A stretch of 64,000 nt of DNA from Branchiostoma lanceolatum (Eukaryota; Chordata; Leptocardii; Amphioxiformes; Branchiostomatidae), in the NCBI RefSeq assembly GCF_035083965.1, contig NC_089724.1:23154474-23218473 (forward strand), given 5' to 3'. The translations under genes were made by a program, and so were the position numbers. This document shows positions 34,136 through 45,460 of the stretch, piece by piece; position 1 is the first letter of the stretch; each line of letters starts with the position of its first letter. A model generated the notes under the pieces. That model saw only the letters and a program-made list of their open reading frames with translations. It had not been told where the DNA came from and did not search any database.

Positions 34136-37100
34136 TCAGTCAGCAGGAGTGCATTTGGTGATGCTATCAGATGTGGTGAGTTTCAGCAGTGTGCCGCTCG
34201 CTGGGCGGTCCTTACCCTGAGTCCAGTTGTAGAATAGCCTGCAAATCCAATTAGACAGGTTTCATGGATCAACAGTGGCCACATTGGAAGGGAATGTAGT
34301 GCAAGTGTTGATAATAGAGAGAAAGAGCAGGAGAAAAATGTTGGAACACATATTTTTCATGTTAACAGTTTGTGCAAATAGTTTTCTTACTAATCTTAGT
34401 CAGTGTTCTCTGTCAAAATTCTTATAGAAGATCATGAGAGAGTTGCTATACTCACTCTGCCACAAACTCCAGGGATGTCCATGTGCTGAAGTCAGCATCT
34501 TTCATCCATTTCCTGTTCATGGGGGTGTCCAAGGTCACCCTGCCAACACAAGGACAACATATGACGATTAAAGAGTGTTGACAAACTGGATTTTTTAAGA
34601 CTGGAATTTAGATTAGAAGATACAAGTAAATAAAAATCAAGGAGACATGCAAGAGCACTCGAGAATGATTTGTTGTGTCTAAAGCAACGTACGGAAGAAT
34701 GGCAATCGCAGCAGCCCCCTCGGGAAGACCACCATTGGGCTGGCCCAAACTCTTGGTCAGCTGGTGGATAGCAGCCTTGGCCATCCCATAACCAATCATT
34801 CCTGCACAACACATCAGGCAAAACTACATGGGCTGGTTTGAGTAAAAAGGTTAGAAATCAGGTATCTAAAAACAAGAGTCCCTCATCAGACAAGTTTTCT
34901 GGTCGTCCAATATGAATGCTTTATCAAATTGTGCTGCAGCTAAATGTACTGGTTGACAAACCTGAAAATTAGAATAAATTGTATACTGACTGAGTTCCAC
35001 AAAGCCTCCATACCTGCTGTCCCATCCAGAGCAGGCAGAGCTCCTGGCAAGGTGAGCAAACCTCCATCCTTAAGATGCAGTGAAGACAACCTGGCAGCGA
35101 TGGAAGACGTCCACACGCTCTGCTTCCACATCATGTCCGAGTTCTTGATGAAGTCTGGATGTTATAATACATAGATCAGCATAAGTTGGAGCACAGAATA
35201 CTAATTGTACGCCAAATTGCAAGTTGTTTACAATTATTTCAGCATATCTCAAGACTGCAGGTGGGTATTCTGAGCCCTGTTTTGGCTATATTACACTGTA
35301 CTGAATGAATAAACAAAGGTTCAAACAAACAAAGATACTTTGAACACCTCCAGTCATCAATATTATATGGCTTCAACAGTCACACTGACAGACTTATGAT
35401 CCAGACCTTTTGAGCCAGCACTTCCGCCTGCCCATCCTCCTGCCACGCACAGAATGGCGTCCACCTTCTCTCCCCGCAGGCAGCTTTCTACACCCTTCAG
35501 CACTGCGTCCGTCTGCTCCTGCCACGACTCACACGGCTGCACCACCACATTGGCATCTGCCTCCTCGTTTGGTACCAGGTCAATAGAGCCTACCCACTGT
35601 TGGTAAAACAGAAGACAGTTACACATACAACTGTGCACAATGTGTGGCATACATGTATAGGTCCATGTTGCATTGTTCCATTGGTTGTCTACATAAAAGA
35701 GCAAAAATAAATTTAACGGTGCACGCACCAGTTCTTCCGCGACAGTGGTCCATGGTAGTCCGCGACAAAAAAGGGACGAAAGGGTTTCGAGGGTCTGGGT
35801 TTGAGTTCACATTTCTCAAAATGTGCTTCGAACTGACATTAAATACTAACATGGCTGAAAAGCATATGAATTGGTGTGTTTTGGGTGGAAATTGCGTTTC
35901 GATCCGAGCCTTACTTCCGGATATCCATACGCGTTGAAGGTAAACTGCCCTTTGACCCCGATTGACCTTTGTTGCGTTCTTTTGGCCGTGTTGCATTACC
36001 TCGCGCGTCGGGTTATTGTGAAAATCGCAGTGGTAGGATTTTTTTTATAATGGGCTTGATTATACCTTGGAGTTTTCTCTTTCTGACACTAACAGTCATT
36101 TTCGTGTCAAAAAATTTTGTGATGTGTTTAGTTCCACGGGAAAATGCCAAATTTTGCGCCTCATTTTTGACGGAAAAATACTTTTTCCCTCTTATATTTA
36201 CTAAAATTACAAAGGTTGAAGAAACCGAAACTCGTGTTTTCTTGTAGCTAGAGAGATATCCTTCATGCCCATTCACAGTTGTTTTGGCTCAGAAGTATTA
36301 CCTGGAAGAGACGGTCGCTAGACTTGGGGGTGTGCAAACTCGAATTGAGACCCAAAATAAACTAGCTTTATAGGGGGTGCCCCCATAAATGAGTGACATA
36401 AAAATATTTCCCTGATGAGCAAGAGGAAATTCTATAAATTTTGAAGTTGAATGAATGACCTACAACCTTCCTGTATCATTCCAGTACTGACTGTCAATGG
36501 CCGCTATGAAAAGATCTCACAATAGGTGACAATATGGGATGTTTTGCTGGGGTGTTTTGCTAAGCCTGGGGCAACCTAACTCCCCACCCCATAATTTTGG
36601 TAAGGCTTACTAAGACTAAGAGTTGTGACTATCAAGTTTATACAGCCTGAAAATAGAGTGTGCTATCATTGATATGGCAACCTAGAAAAATTACATTTCA
36701 TACATCAGTTTACCTGACTCTACCATGACTCAGGAGGGCAAGATAAAGGCATCCTTCTGCCTTGAGGCACCACAACTGCACAAAATTTGTGGGAGGGCAG
36801 CTCAACAGCTGTAGACCAAAGAGCCACAAATCTACCTGTGCCTGAACGTTTTCTTTGCACACAACATTCAAGAATTTATTGAATGTGAAGGTGACTCTCC
36901 AAATATCTCAAGAGTCTCTGTTCCCTGTTACTTGCAACAGTGGAATGTGGGTACTTCTGAATCAGTTACCTGTGGACACGCCCCCTTCAGAATCGCCCTT
37001 ACTTTCTTTGTTATATTTCTCCTTGAAGTACGTGACATAAATCGGAAAAAGGTTCCTATAAGAAAGAAACACCTAAAGCTTCCTACCTTGGCCTATGTAT

Positions 37101-37396
37101 TCATATAACGCGTAAGGAGCTCCACGGCATGCATAAGTGTGCCCACGTGGAGATCTGATCATGATAGATGGTTTGGGAGGAGAAATTATGGTCACGAAGT
37201 GGAGTGAGGGTCATATGATGCTTCACACTGGAGGCGTATCGTCCATACAGCATGTTAACTATCTCGATATAACTCACGGCACTCCTTAGACTATACACTG
37301 TATACTGACCCAGCTTCTCTCCTTGAAATACTTGACACAGACGGACCCGAGCGCACCTTTCCCTCCGTACACCAACACACGACTGGACGCAGCCAT
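34136..37396 (-). CDS. QDPR: Dihydropteridine reductase (quinoid form)
   Basis: Six exons: 37396-37310, 35596-35407, 35154-35014, 34801-34693, 34539-34456, 34238-34136; 237 aa (human 244). Start [17 protein letters not shown]; the dinucleotide-binding YGGKGALG lies at residues 10-17, [14 protein letters not shown] near 85, the catalytic pair at Tyr144 and Lys148 in [12 protein letters not shown], and DTPMNRKWM further on. Role: NADH-dependent reduction of quinonoid dihydrobiopterin, which recycles tetrahydrobiopterin for the aromatic amino-acid hydroxylases, in the cytosol. Every junction keeps frame and the residue spacing follows the human enzyme. The start is about 800 bp from that of KCMF1 on the other strand. 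Intron 1 (about 1.7 kb) has no recognised feature. Lies about 24 kb from SPR, another pterin gene of the same fold. Confidence 0.95.
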
Positions 37397-38194
37397 CTTG
37401 TTTACAAGTGATCACGTGACTTTGGAGCAGAAGTTTGTCAGTTTGGCGCCTTCAGACTTTTATGTCCTTGGCAGCCGTCTTGAGCTGTACGGAACCTCGC
37501 CTCGTCTCCTTTGTACAGCGTTACTGAATGATGTCATAACTGGCTAAGATAACGCGATGTCTTTGGAATGTGCATTAAGTTTCAGCAGAACTATGTTGAA
37601 CTCCTTGCATTAATCATTGCCTGCAGTAACTAGACATCCCGCTAGGTGGATGATGAGTCTTGATAAGGATAAAAATGGGATAAATGGGTTCAAAAGTAGA
37701 AAAGAAAAGGAGCTAAATGAGCAGAAAATACTGAAAAGCCGACATTCAAAGTGTTGGGGATCAAATTCCACGTTATACAGCTAATTTCGTACTATTAAAA
37801 CAAAATAAAACACCCTTTACATCGACAACATCTGGAGAATACATCATGGGAAAAAGCTTCATCGTTAGTAATGTTACCTGCCAAACATTTTCACTTTCAA
37901 CTTTTTTTTTCTGAAAAGTGGAAAGTGCAAAAAAAATGTCATGTTTCGATTGAGACGAGACTTCACGAGATTTTGCGAGAGGTGGGTCATTCGCACAGTC
38001 TGGGCATGCTGGGAAATTTGACGTCATTTTCCGTGGACGGAGAAGTGATTTGCGAAATATCTGCGATATTTCACCACTCAATTCGCGGCTGTGGAGCGTT
38101 TTTGTGTGACACCATTATTCATGCTTGTGCCCTACATCGTTAGGGACCGTCTTCACGGTTTTGAGGCGCGTCCAGCGCGATTTCACTTTCTAGG
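37397..38194. promoter_or_regulatory. Divergent promoter interval of QDPR and KCMF1
   Basis: About 800 bp between two start codons on opposite strands. The parts near each start contain more CpG than the middle. It should hold both promoters; no individual factor site was identified with confidence, and whether there is one shared or two separate promoters is unknown. Confidence 0.5.
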
Positions 38195-41100
38195 ATGTCC
38201 CGACATGAAGGTAAGACGAAGGGGGTTGGGTGGGCAAGATGGCTGCCATAGTCAGGTGCCTCACTGGCTGGCATGCGGACGAACATTTTTTATGCGTCAA
38301 AACTAATACAGTTTGTGTATCCGTCGCCTTTTGGCTTTCACAAAGGATCTGTTTCCATTAGAAGTGTACAATATGTGTTGTCTGGCGTTCAGTGTTCGCA
38401 GAAGGTGCCTGCGCCATAAGCGTAGGTGGGGCCAATACTAGGTATTCTGTAGCACTATAACGTCCTCTTGTGGTTTAACTTTAACGGTATTCCATTTGCA
38501 GTAGGATGAACGGCGTTACTGTTACTTCAATGAAGTGTATCAGTTGATTTTGTAGTACATAATCTCTGTTACTCATGGTGAAGGTGTACTTTATGATGTC
38601 GTTTGTTAGTTTGAAAGGCTTTGACTTATCTATATCCAATGAACAAATTATGTGAGTCAGATAGTCAATGTCACTTGTATAACAACAGTCTCTTCACTGT
38701 AAGTTTGTATGTTTCCTCAAACTGACATCTCTATGATGTATTCAGCATTTCTGTAGATCACCAAGAAGGCAAAGCAATGTTTCTGTCAGAGGCTGGGTGT
38801 CAGAATGAAGTTATTTGTCAAATGAATTAACTTACTGTGGACAATTTGAGTTTGCCATAACCTAGTCATTGAATTGTTATGTCACAACTCACAACTGCAG
38901 AAGCATACATTGGTCTAGTTCCTGTTTTGGATCACAAGGTTGGGGGGTTTGAATCATTAAAAATCTGAAGGATACCAGTTGTCAGTGATGTGTCAGTGAA
39001 CTCTCACTTTCGAACGCTGCAGGTGTCAGCTGTGACTCTTGCTTGAAGGGCAACTTCAGAGGCAAGAGATACAAGTGTCTGATCTGCTACGACTACGATT
39101 TATGTGCATCTTGTTACGAGAGTGGTGCCACCACGACAAGACATACCGCCGATCACCCCATGCAGTGTATTCTGACAAGATCAGACTTTGGTGAGCATTA
39201 TATGTGATGAGATGAAGGACATGTACAAAGTGTAAAATGCTATCTTTGTTATCTATCTAGTATTGCAGGCTATGTCTGTTTGTTGGAGATAAACTTACCA
39301 CGCCTGCATTGGCATGCTAATTCATGTATCTGATAACATGTAAAACCTGATCCATATCAGTGAGCCTTGAAAATTTGTTTGCCAGCAAATCTGCAAGTTT
39401 CTACAATTTTTCAAATCAAATATATTAGAAAAATATATTAGGAGCTGCCTCTATCAGAGTCTATGGCTTGGTAGTTTTTAAATTATTTTCAACTTATTTC
39501 TGTTGTCCATCTCCAACACTGCCAAACACTCCTGTTTGACTTGCCATTTCTATCACAAACCTTGTAATTGGTCCAACTATACACCAAATGTAAAAGCAGT
39601 GTAAAGAGAAAGTGTTGTTTTTCACATATAAAAAATGTATTTAGATACTGATCCAGAAGACATTGCTTATTTACATCCTTGTATTTTTAGGAATGAACTT
39701 TTTCAGGTTGGAAGGGTTAGACCATTATATTTTGTCACAGGACATGTTTATACAAACTAACAAAGAGAGAAGTTTTCAATATGTAGTGTATTACACGTAC
39801 AGTTTTTGGAATGAAGCCAGTAGTTGAAGCAGTGAGTTTGAAAAACACTGCACTTAGGTAACTTAGATGCATCTGCCTGAAATGATTGAAATACCCAAAT
39901 AATATTTTTTCAGGTCATATTAACAATGCTGCAAATTCAAAGTTTGTGATAATTCATGATTCTGTAATCTTGTCCCATTAGTAGTGACAGACCCAGTATG
40001 ATATAATTAGTCGTGAGTGATATGAAATGCACTCACTGAGAAATGTATATTCGTGTCAACCATGATTTTGTATCCCCCCCTCAGAGCTGTACTATGGCGG
40101 GGAAGGGCTTGCAATAGAGCATCCTCAGTCCTTTACATGTCCGTTCTGTGGGAAAATGGGGTATACAGAGTCCTCGCTACAGGAACATGTGACGTCTGAG
40201 CACTCAGACACTTCCACAGAAGTGGTAAGAACATTTTTCTGTGTGCCTTTAAGGCACACCCCTTTTCTGCAGTTTGCTATTCTTTGTCTGAATTAAGTTG
40301 AAATACTGTAGTCTTGATTAAACCTGTGGTCACTCACGACATAGACTTTCAGGGAAAGGCATGTTTGAAAACTTTTCCTGGATACAAAAATAGCATCTCA
40401 CATTGAAAAAAAAGATGAGAAATGACATATAAGTGGTTCCAAGGAATAGGAAAATGTGTACAGTTAGCCTGTCTAGCTGTGTGTGCTGGTAAAATAAGGG
40501 TTATCGGGGTATGATAAGCTACATGTATTCCTTATGCATTCCTTTCATGAGTTTTCAGATGTCTCATCCTGGTAAAGGACCAGAGCACCTTAATTAAACT
40601 GAAAGACATATGAAATCATGAACCCCTACTTTCAAGTAGATGTAGATCCAGATTTAACCTCTTGGTGGTAAAAACAAAGATTTGCTAATTTTTGTCCTAT
40701 TCCTGGCAGGTATGCCCTGTTTGTGCAGCAGTCCCAGGTGGAGATCCAAACCACGTCACAGATGACTTTGCTGCACATCTTACATTAGAGCACAGATCTC
40801 CAAGAGACTTGATATCCTTTTGCAAACTTCTTGGCAATGTTATATAGATGATTAGCTGCTTTTTGTTTAGTGAAAGTAAGTTGAATATAATCAAAAGTCA
40901 AATACAGGAATTTATGATGATATTTAGTGAAAAGAAAGGTTAGCATCTGACAGACATTGTTGGCATGAGATTTTCATGGTTGAAGCATTCTTTCCTACTG
41001 TAAAAAGACTTGTTTGAAATATTTTCCTCAAAGATGACTTGAGATGGTAATGTTTTCCTTCCAGTTTAATTTCACCTCTTAGACTGTTTAGTGAGAACCT

Positions 41101-43876
41101 CTGCATGGCCCAACATTCTAATGAGGGACACTTCCCCTGGAGACTGACTTATTTTTGTACAGAAATTTGGCCACCTTCCCAGCATGAAATAACAACAGTT
41201 GTATGTTGTTTCAAGACCAAGTAGCTAAAAGCACACAAGACAAGTACTTCGAATATGTAAGGACAAGTAGAGCTGTTGTAGACGTAAACTGCTGTAGTTG
41301 CTGTATCTATATCCTGATATCTATATAGTCTTAAAGGTCCTTTTGATCGACACTTACCTGCAGACAACCCTTGACAGCTAGCTCAGGCCTCAATCCAAAC
41401 TTTTTCCTTGACCGGCGAGCACGATGACGCTAGCAGTGCGCGGCATGTTCGCAGGATGTTCCATCCTGGCAGGGGTATGGGGGGAGCCAGGGCACGCAGG
41501 GCCAACATGCACTTCAGCACTGCAGCTGGCCTGTCAGCCCAGTCTACCACCTCTCCAAGCAGCAGAGAAACCATGGACCCCATAGCTGGTATGTCTAGCA
41601 TTTACCACATGTACTTACCTTGTGACCTTTGAGATCCAGTTTATTTTGATCCTTTGATTCACTGACATTTGAAGTCGTCCTTCCTGTGGTTTGTTGACAT
41701 TTTCCTTTCAAACTGCAGACTACAAACGTAAATCCAATGGATGAAACATTACAGTCAAACCTGTACAAGTGACCAGCTCTACAAAAGGACCAACTGGAAA
41801 ATGTGATCACTTTTTGGTGGTCCCTGAGATAATTTTCCCCATTGACTCGAGCACTAAGAATCCTGTCTATAGTAATCACCTGTCCATAGATCAAATTTTA
41901 TCAGTCCCCTGAGTGGTGTTCTTGGGCAGGTCTAACTGTACTGCCTTTTGTGAAGGTTTCTTATTTATCTATTTTTTTTTATTGCAACATTTAAATACAT
42001 GACATGATGACGACAGACTCAAGCTTACAGCTTATTTCCGTGTTGCCATCGACAGAATACATTACAAAACGTACAAGAACAAATACTTTGGGAAGGTTGC
42101 GCTCTTCAGGTTTGATGATGATCTGTTATTGTCTACCCACAGAACTGCTGTCTCAGCTGTCAGGCGTTCGGCGTACAGCAGGTGCTTCCACCACGGCAGC
42201 CACCACGTCCCAGCTCCAGCAGCTCCAGATGCAGCTGCAGCTGGAGCGTCAGCAGGCGCAGGCCGCCCGGCAGCAGCTGGAGAGGTCCATGCCCCGTCGA
42301 CAGGCTGCTCCGTCGTCGACCAGCACCCCCACTGCTGCAGGCACGCAGCCTTTAGACTCCATTAGTGCAGCGGGGCAGGGAAGTCCACAGTTCCTGTTAT
42401 CCAGGTGGGTACTGGTTCACCCTCATCAAGCTGACTTGAGTTTTGATCCCTCCTCATCTTTAGTTTTCGGTAGTGCAATAGTTAGCAACACAGCTACCCC
42501 GTGCAGGTATGAACCCTAACATGGGCACTTCTTGTAAAAGGTGCAGGCCATTAAAGGAGACATAGGCTTTTGGTCCTGTGTTTGAGAAGAGCTTGACCTT
42601 GGGTTCAATTAAGCAGCAACCGTAGCTGAAAAAATAAGGACATTTGGAAAAAGAAGTGCTTTAGTGTATAAGAATCTTCTCAGATCCCGATAATCGCTTT
42701 TTTCGTCATCCTCCTATTATACATCTCACTAATATGTTTAATAAGACAATAATCACACAACAGGAGAATCGATATGCCAATCAGTCTGCGAGCTGTAAAT
42801 TACTTTTTTGCCAATTTTGGCAGTAATGCTCCGGTTTTCTCTTGATCATTGCATGATTTTTGGAGATCGGCTAATGATTGCAGGTCTCCTTGCCACGCCC
42901 AATGTGATGGTATACATTTTCAGGTGAAAAATGTGCTTGAGTCTCCGGTGATTTTTGAATGGAACAACCTTCTGGCGATCAACAAATATATCTGAAGCTC
43001 CTCGGGTTTAACAAACAAACTGATTTGGCTGTGAATTGTTGTGAGTCAATTGGTGTGTACCCAACATTTGCTCCATGGAGGTCTTGACTCTTATAGTTGT
43101 GTTCTTAATTTCACAGAATATGGGAGAACCAGTTACCAGAAGGTGAACGTGAGAAATGGGAGGAGGAAAGAGCAGATAAGAGTAAATTTGTACAGGACTT
43201 GTTACTTGCACTCATGTCAGAGGACGACTTACCAGTGAAAGAATGGAAGAGTGATGAGGAATCATCCACGTCGTCTGAGGAAGATTTGGCTATGCCACGC
43301 CTAAGGCACACACTGAGAGAAGAAGAGGCAAGCAAAACAAAACGGGACTCAGGACAGCAGAGCGAGGCTGTTGGTGGTGCGAGGCCCAAGAATTCTGTCA
43401 AAAATCGCCACCAGAAAAATGATGTAAATCGCTCTGGATCCAAGTCTAAAGTAGAATCCTCGACCAGTTCTCGAGCGGTAATGTCTGTGAGCCAGAGAGC
43501 AGATTTAACCCCTAACACCAGAGCAACGTTAACCAGTCCCAAGGTGTCATTATCAACCAATCCCAAGGTTGCACCGTCGTCTAATGTCAAAGCTGCCCCC
43601 TCAGCCAATCCGAGAGCTGCTGCTCCCTCTGTTAATGTGAGGGCCCCCTTGTCAGCCAATCCCAAAGCTGCGTCCTCGGGCAGCGCTCGAGCTGCACCGA
43701 CAGCGAATGCAAAGGCAGAGTCCTCGACTGCTCCTAACTCACCGGCACAGACTGGTGGGACAACAGAATCTTCAATGGGCACCAAGCAAGCTAAAGAGCA
43801 GGTGTCGGGACAACGGTATCGTGCTAAGCTCACAACAAAATTAGAATTGCATGATTTTGTAGACCCTTTCTCATAG
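38195..43876 (+). CDS. KCMF1: KCMF1-type E3 ubiquitin ligase (ZZ zinc finger)
   Basis: Seven exons: 38195-38210, 39023-39190, 40085-40224, 40710-40811, 41423-41588, 42143-42404, 43117-43876; 537 aa against 381 in human. MSRHEGVSCDAC opens a ZZ finger (CLKGNFRGRRYKC-like block, CYDYDLCASCYESG). Next come the DUF1644/Di19-like zinc-binding region (FTCPFCGKMGY, VCPVCAAVPGGDPN), HVRRMFHPGRG, and a Gln-rich coiled coil (SQLQQLQMQLQLERQQ). The family protein is a RING-less ubiquitin ligase working with UBR4 and RAD6 in lysosomal and proteasomal turnover. The human C-terminus is short and acidic; here ERADKSKFVQDLLLAL is followed by about 210 residues of Ser/Ala/Pro-rich repeats (SxNPKA-like units), all in the final exon. 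Intron 4 is AT-AC. Tail-to-tail with PGM3. Confidence 0.95.
40812..41422 (+). other. U12-type AT-AC intron in KCMF1
   Basis: The intron begins ATATCCTTTT, an exact match to the minor-spliceosome 5' site, and ends in AC. A branch-point match TTCCTTGAC (41404-41412) places the branch A 11 nt before the 3' end. Only this boundary pair joins ...HRSPRDL to DDASSARHVRR in frame, as in the human protein (RDL-DESSGVRHVRR). No GT or AG alternative restores the alignment. Confidence 0.93.
41752..41938. mobile_element. TA-flanked MITE in KCMF1 intron 5
   Basis: Termini CAGTCAAACCTG and CAGGTCTAACTG are inverted repeats with one or two mismatches, flanked by TA. 187 bp, non-coding, of the type mobilised by Tc1/mariner-like transposases (inference). 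Confidence 0.75.
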
Positions 43877-44319
43877 TAGCGCTTTACATACCAGTCATGC
43901 CTTCTCTATATTACAGATTTTTGTCAATGGGTATATAAATGTCTTATAATAAGATATTTTCTGATTTCTTCCATTGCGCTTACTGCTGATGATAAGGCTG
44001 AAGGGCAATGGAGTTCCCAAATGCCTTGCTCAAGATTGCATACCCCAGCAGCATCCACAAGAGTTTCCATGCCCAAAATGTATGCATGCAACTTAATTAA
44101 TCCATTTTCATTAGTGGAACAGGTTGGGTTTTTTTGTAGAGGATTTATTCAGCTTGTCAGAACACATCTTTTGATCTAGAGGTGTTCGATGTGTTGACTG
44201 TTGGACAAGTTTCCTGTTGAAAAGGGTGTTTTATTGGAGAGGTCTGTTCACTCAAATCAGTGCCCAGAATACAAGGGACAGTAAATAACACAATGTTGTT
44301 GCTATAAAACATGTACAGT

Positions 44320-44325
44320 AATAAA
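44320..44325 (+). terminator. Probable KCMF1 polyadenylation signal
   Basis: AATAAA about 445 bp after the KCMF1 stop codon. A second AATAAA lies at 44520-44525. Confidence 0.5.
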
Positions 44326-44568
44326 TGAGAAATGCTATGGAGGAAGTGTGAAATTGTGTCTTTGTGTTTCTGTTATTACTGCTTAGGGTCTTCTTATCCC
44401 CCCGTCCTCCCTTTCAATATGTGCCCTTTAGTGTCCTTGGCCACTTGCATTAATGTCACATTGGTGACAAGTATGTGCCAAAGTTTAAATAGAACCAAGG
44501 ACCAATTAGACTTAGTGTAAATAAATGTCTCCTAAATATTTTAGGCAAGTCACAGGAACACATTGATT

Positions 44569-44574
44569 TTTATT
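44569..44574 (-). terminator. Candidate PGM3 polyadenylation signal
   Basis: AATAAA on the minus strand about 890 bp after the PGM3 stop codon; another minus-strand AATAAA occurs at 44822-44827. Confidence 0.45.
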
Positions 44575-45460
44575 GCAATTAGTCATAAATAGTCAAATAC
44601 TGCAACTTTACACATCAACACAAAGTGAAAGATACTGCACTGCACATAAGAATAGGGCTGGAATTTATTTTACCGCAGCTCCCATCGTCTCCAAGAATAG
44701 TGTGTTCCACTAGAACATGGGACATATCCCGACTCTCTTCAAAACTGGCTTGTATGGAACACACCACATGAAAAAGGTGGTGAACATGCCTTGACACATC
44801 TGATCTTGTTTCTTACGTGTGTTTATTGCTCAAATTTGGAAACATTCCCGGTATTGGTGTCCTCTTAAGTTAACAGTCCTGTTTGAAATAAAAGTAGCCA
44901 GATATGTCTCTTTCTCAGAGCTGTACGTAACGACATAGTTTTAAAATCTGCATTCTACCAAAAACAGCAAAAAATTGATGTGCAATACAATGTACATTTA
45001 TGATTTGCACAACACCAGACTTTCGAATCATCCCAAGTGTTCTTTCCAAAGGAAAGCAGTTTTGTGAAGTTGGTAAACTCGACATACTGTTACAAACAAA
45101 CATACCCTCATCAAGTCACTGATTACAAGACAAACATTCCTTCTTGCTGCTGCCAGAATAAAAGTGCTTAAAATGAAGTAAATGTCTTAAAGACTAAATA
45201 AGCTACCTGTCCATTCTATTCAAATGTCCCAAGACATCTATGCACAAGTAGAAAATGGCAGACAACTTATTAAAGCCATGAAGAAATATAACATTGCCAC
45301 AAATTTGATAATCAATGTTTCCTGCTCAGTGTTACAAACAAAAGCAATTACATATTCCACCGTATGGATCAACCACCACTACATATGGAGGTCTCGGATG
45401 CCTGCGAAGACCTTCAGAAAATAAACTTGGTACCAAGACAGTGGTGACATTGTTCGAGCT

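Larger units (their letters stand above)
43877..45460. other. Convergent 3' UTR interval of KCMF1 and PGM3
   Basis: No gene recognised. The KCMF1 3' UTR runs from the left and the PGM3 3' UTR from the right. Candidate signals at 44320 (+), 44520 (+) and 44569 (-) mean that the two transcripts end within a few bases of each other or overlap, depending on the KCMF1 site used. Confidence 0.5.

Noticed and set aside
41551-41565. CTCTCCAAGCAGCAG, resembling the MITE terminus
   Set aside because: It is inside KCMF1 exon 5 and codes for conserved-position Ser-rich residues (SPSSRE); no inverse partner nearby.
43111-43833. 240-aa open frame on the minus strand
   Set aside because: Antisense shadow of the Ser/Ala/Pro-rich last exon of KCMF1; the sense frame carries the conserved block and the right phase.
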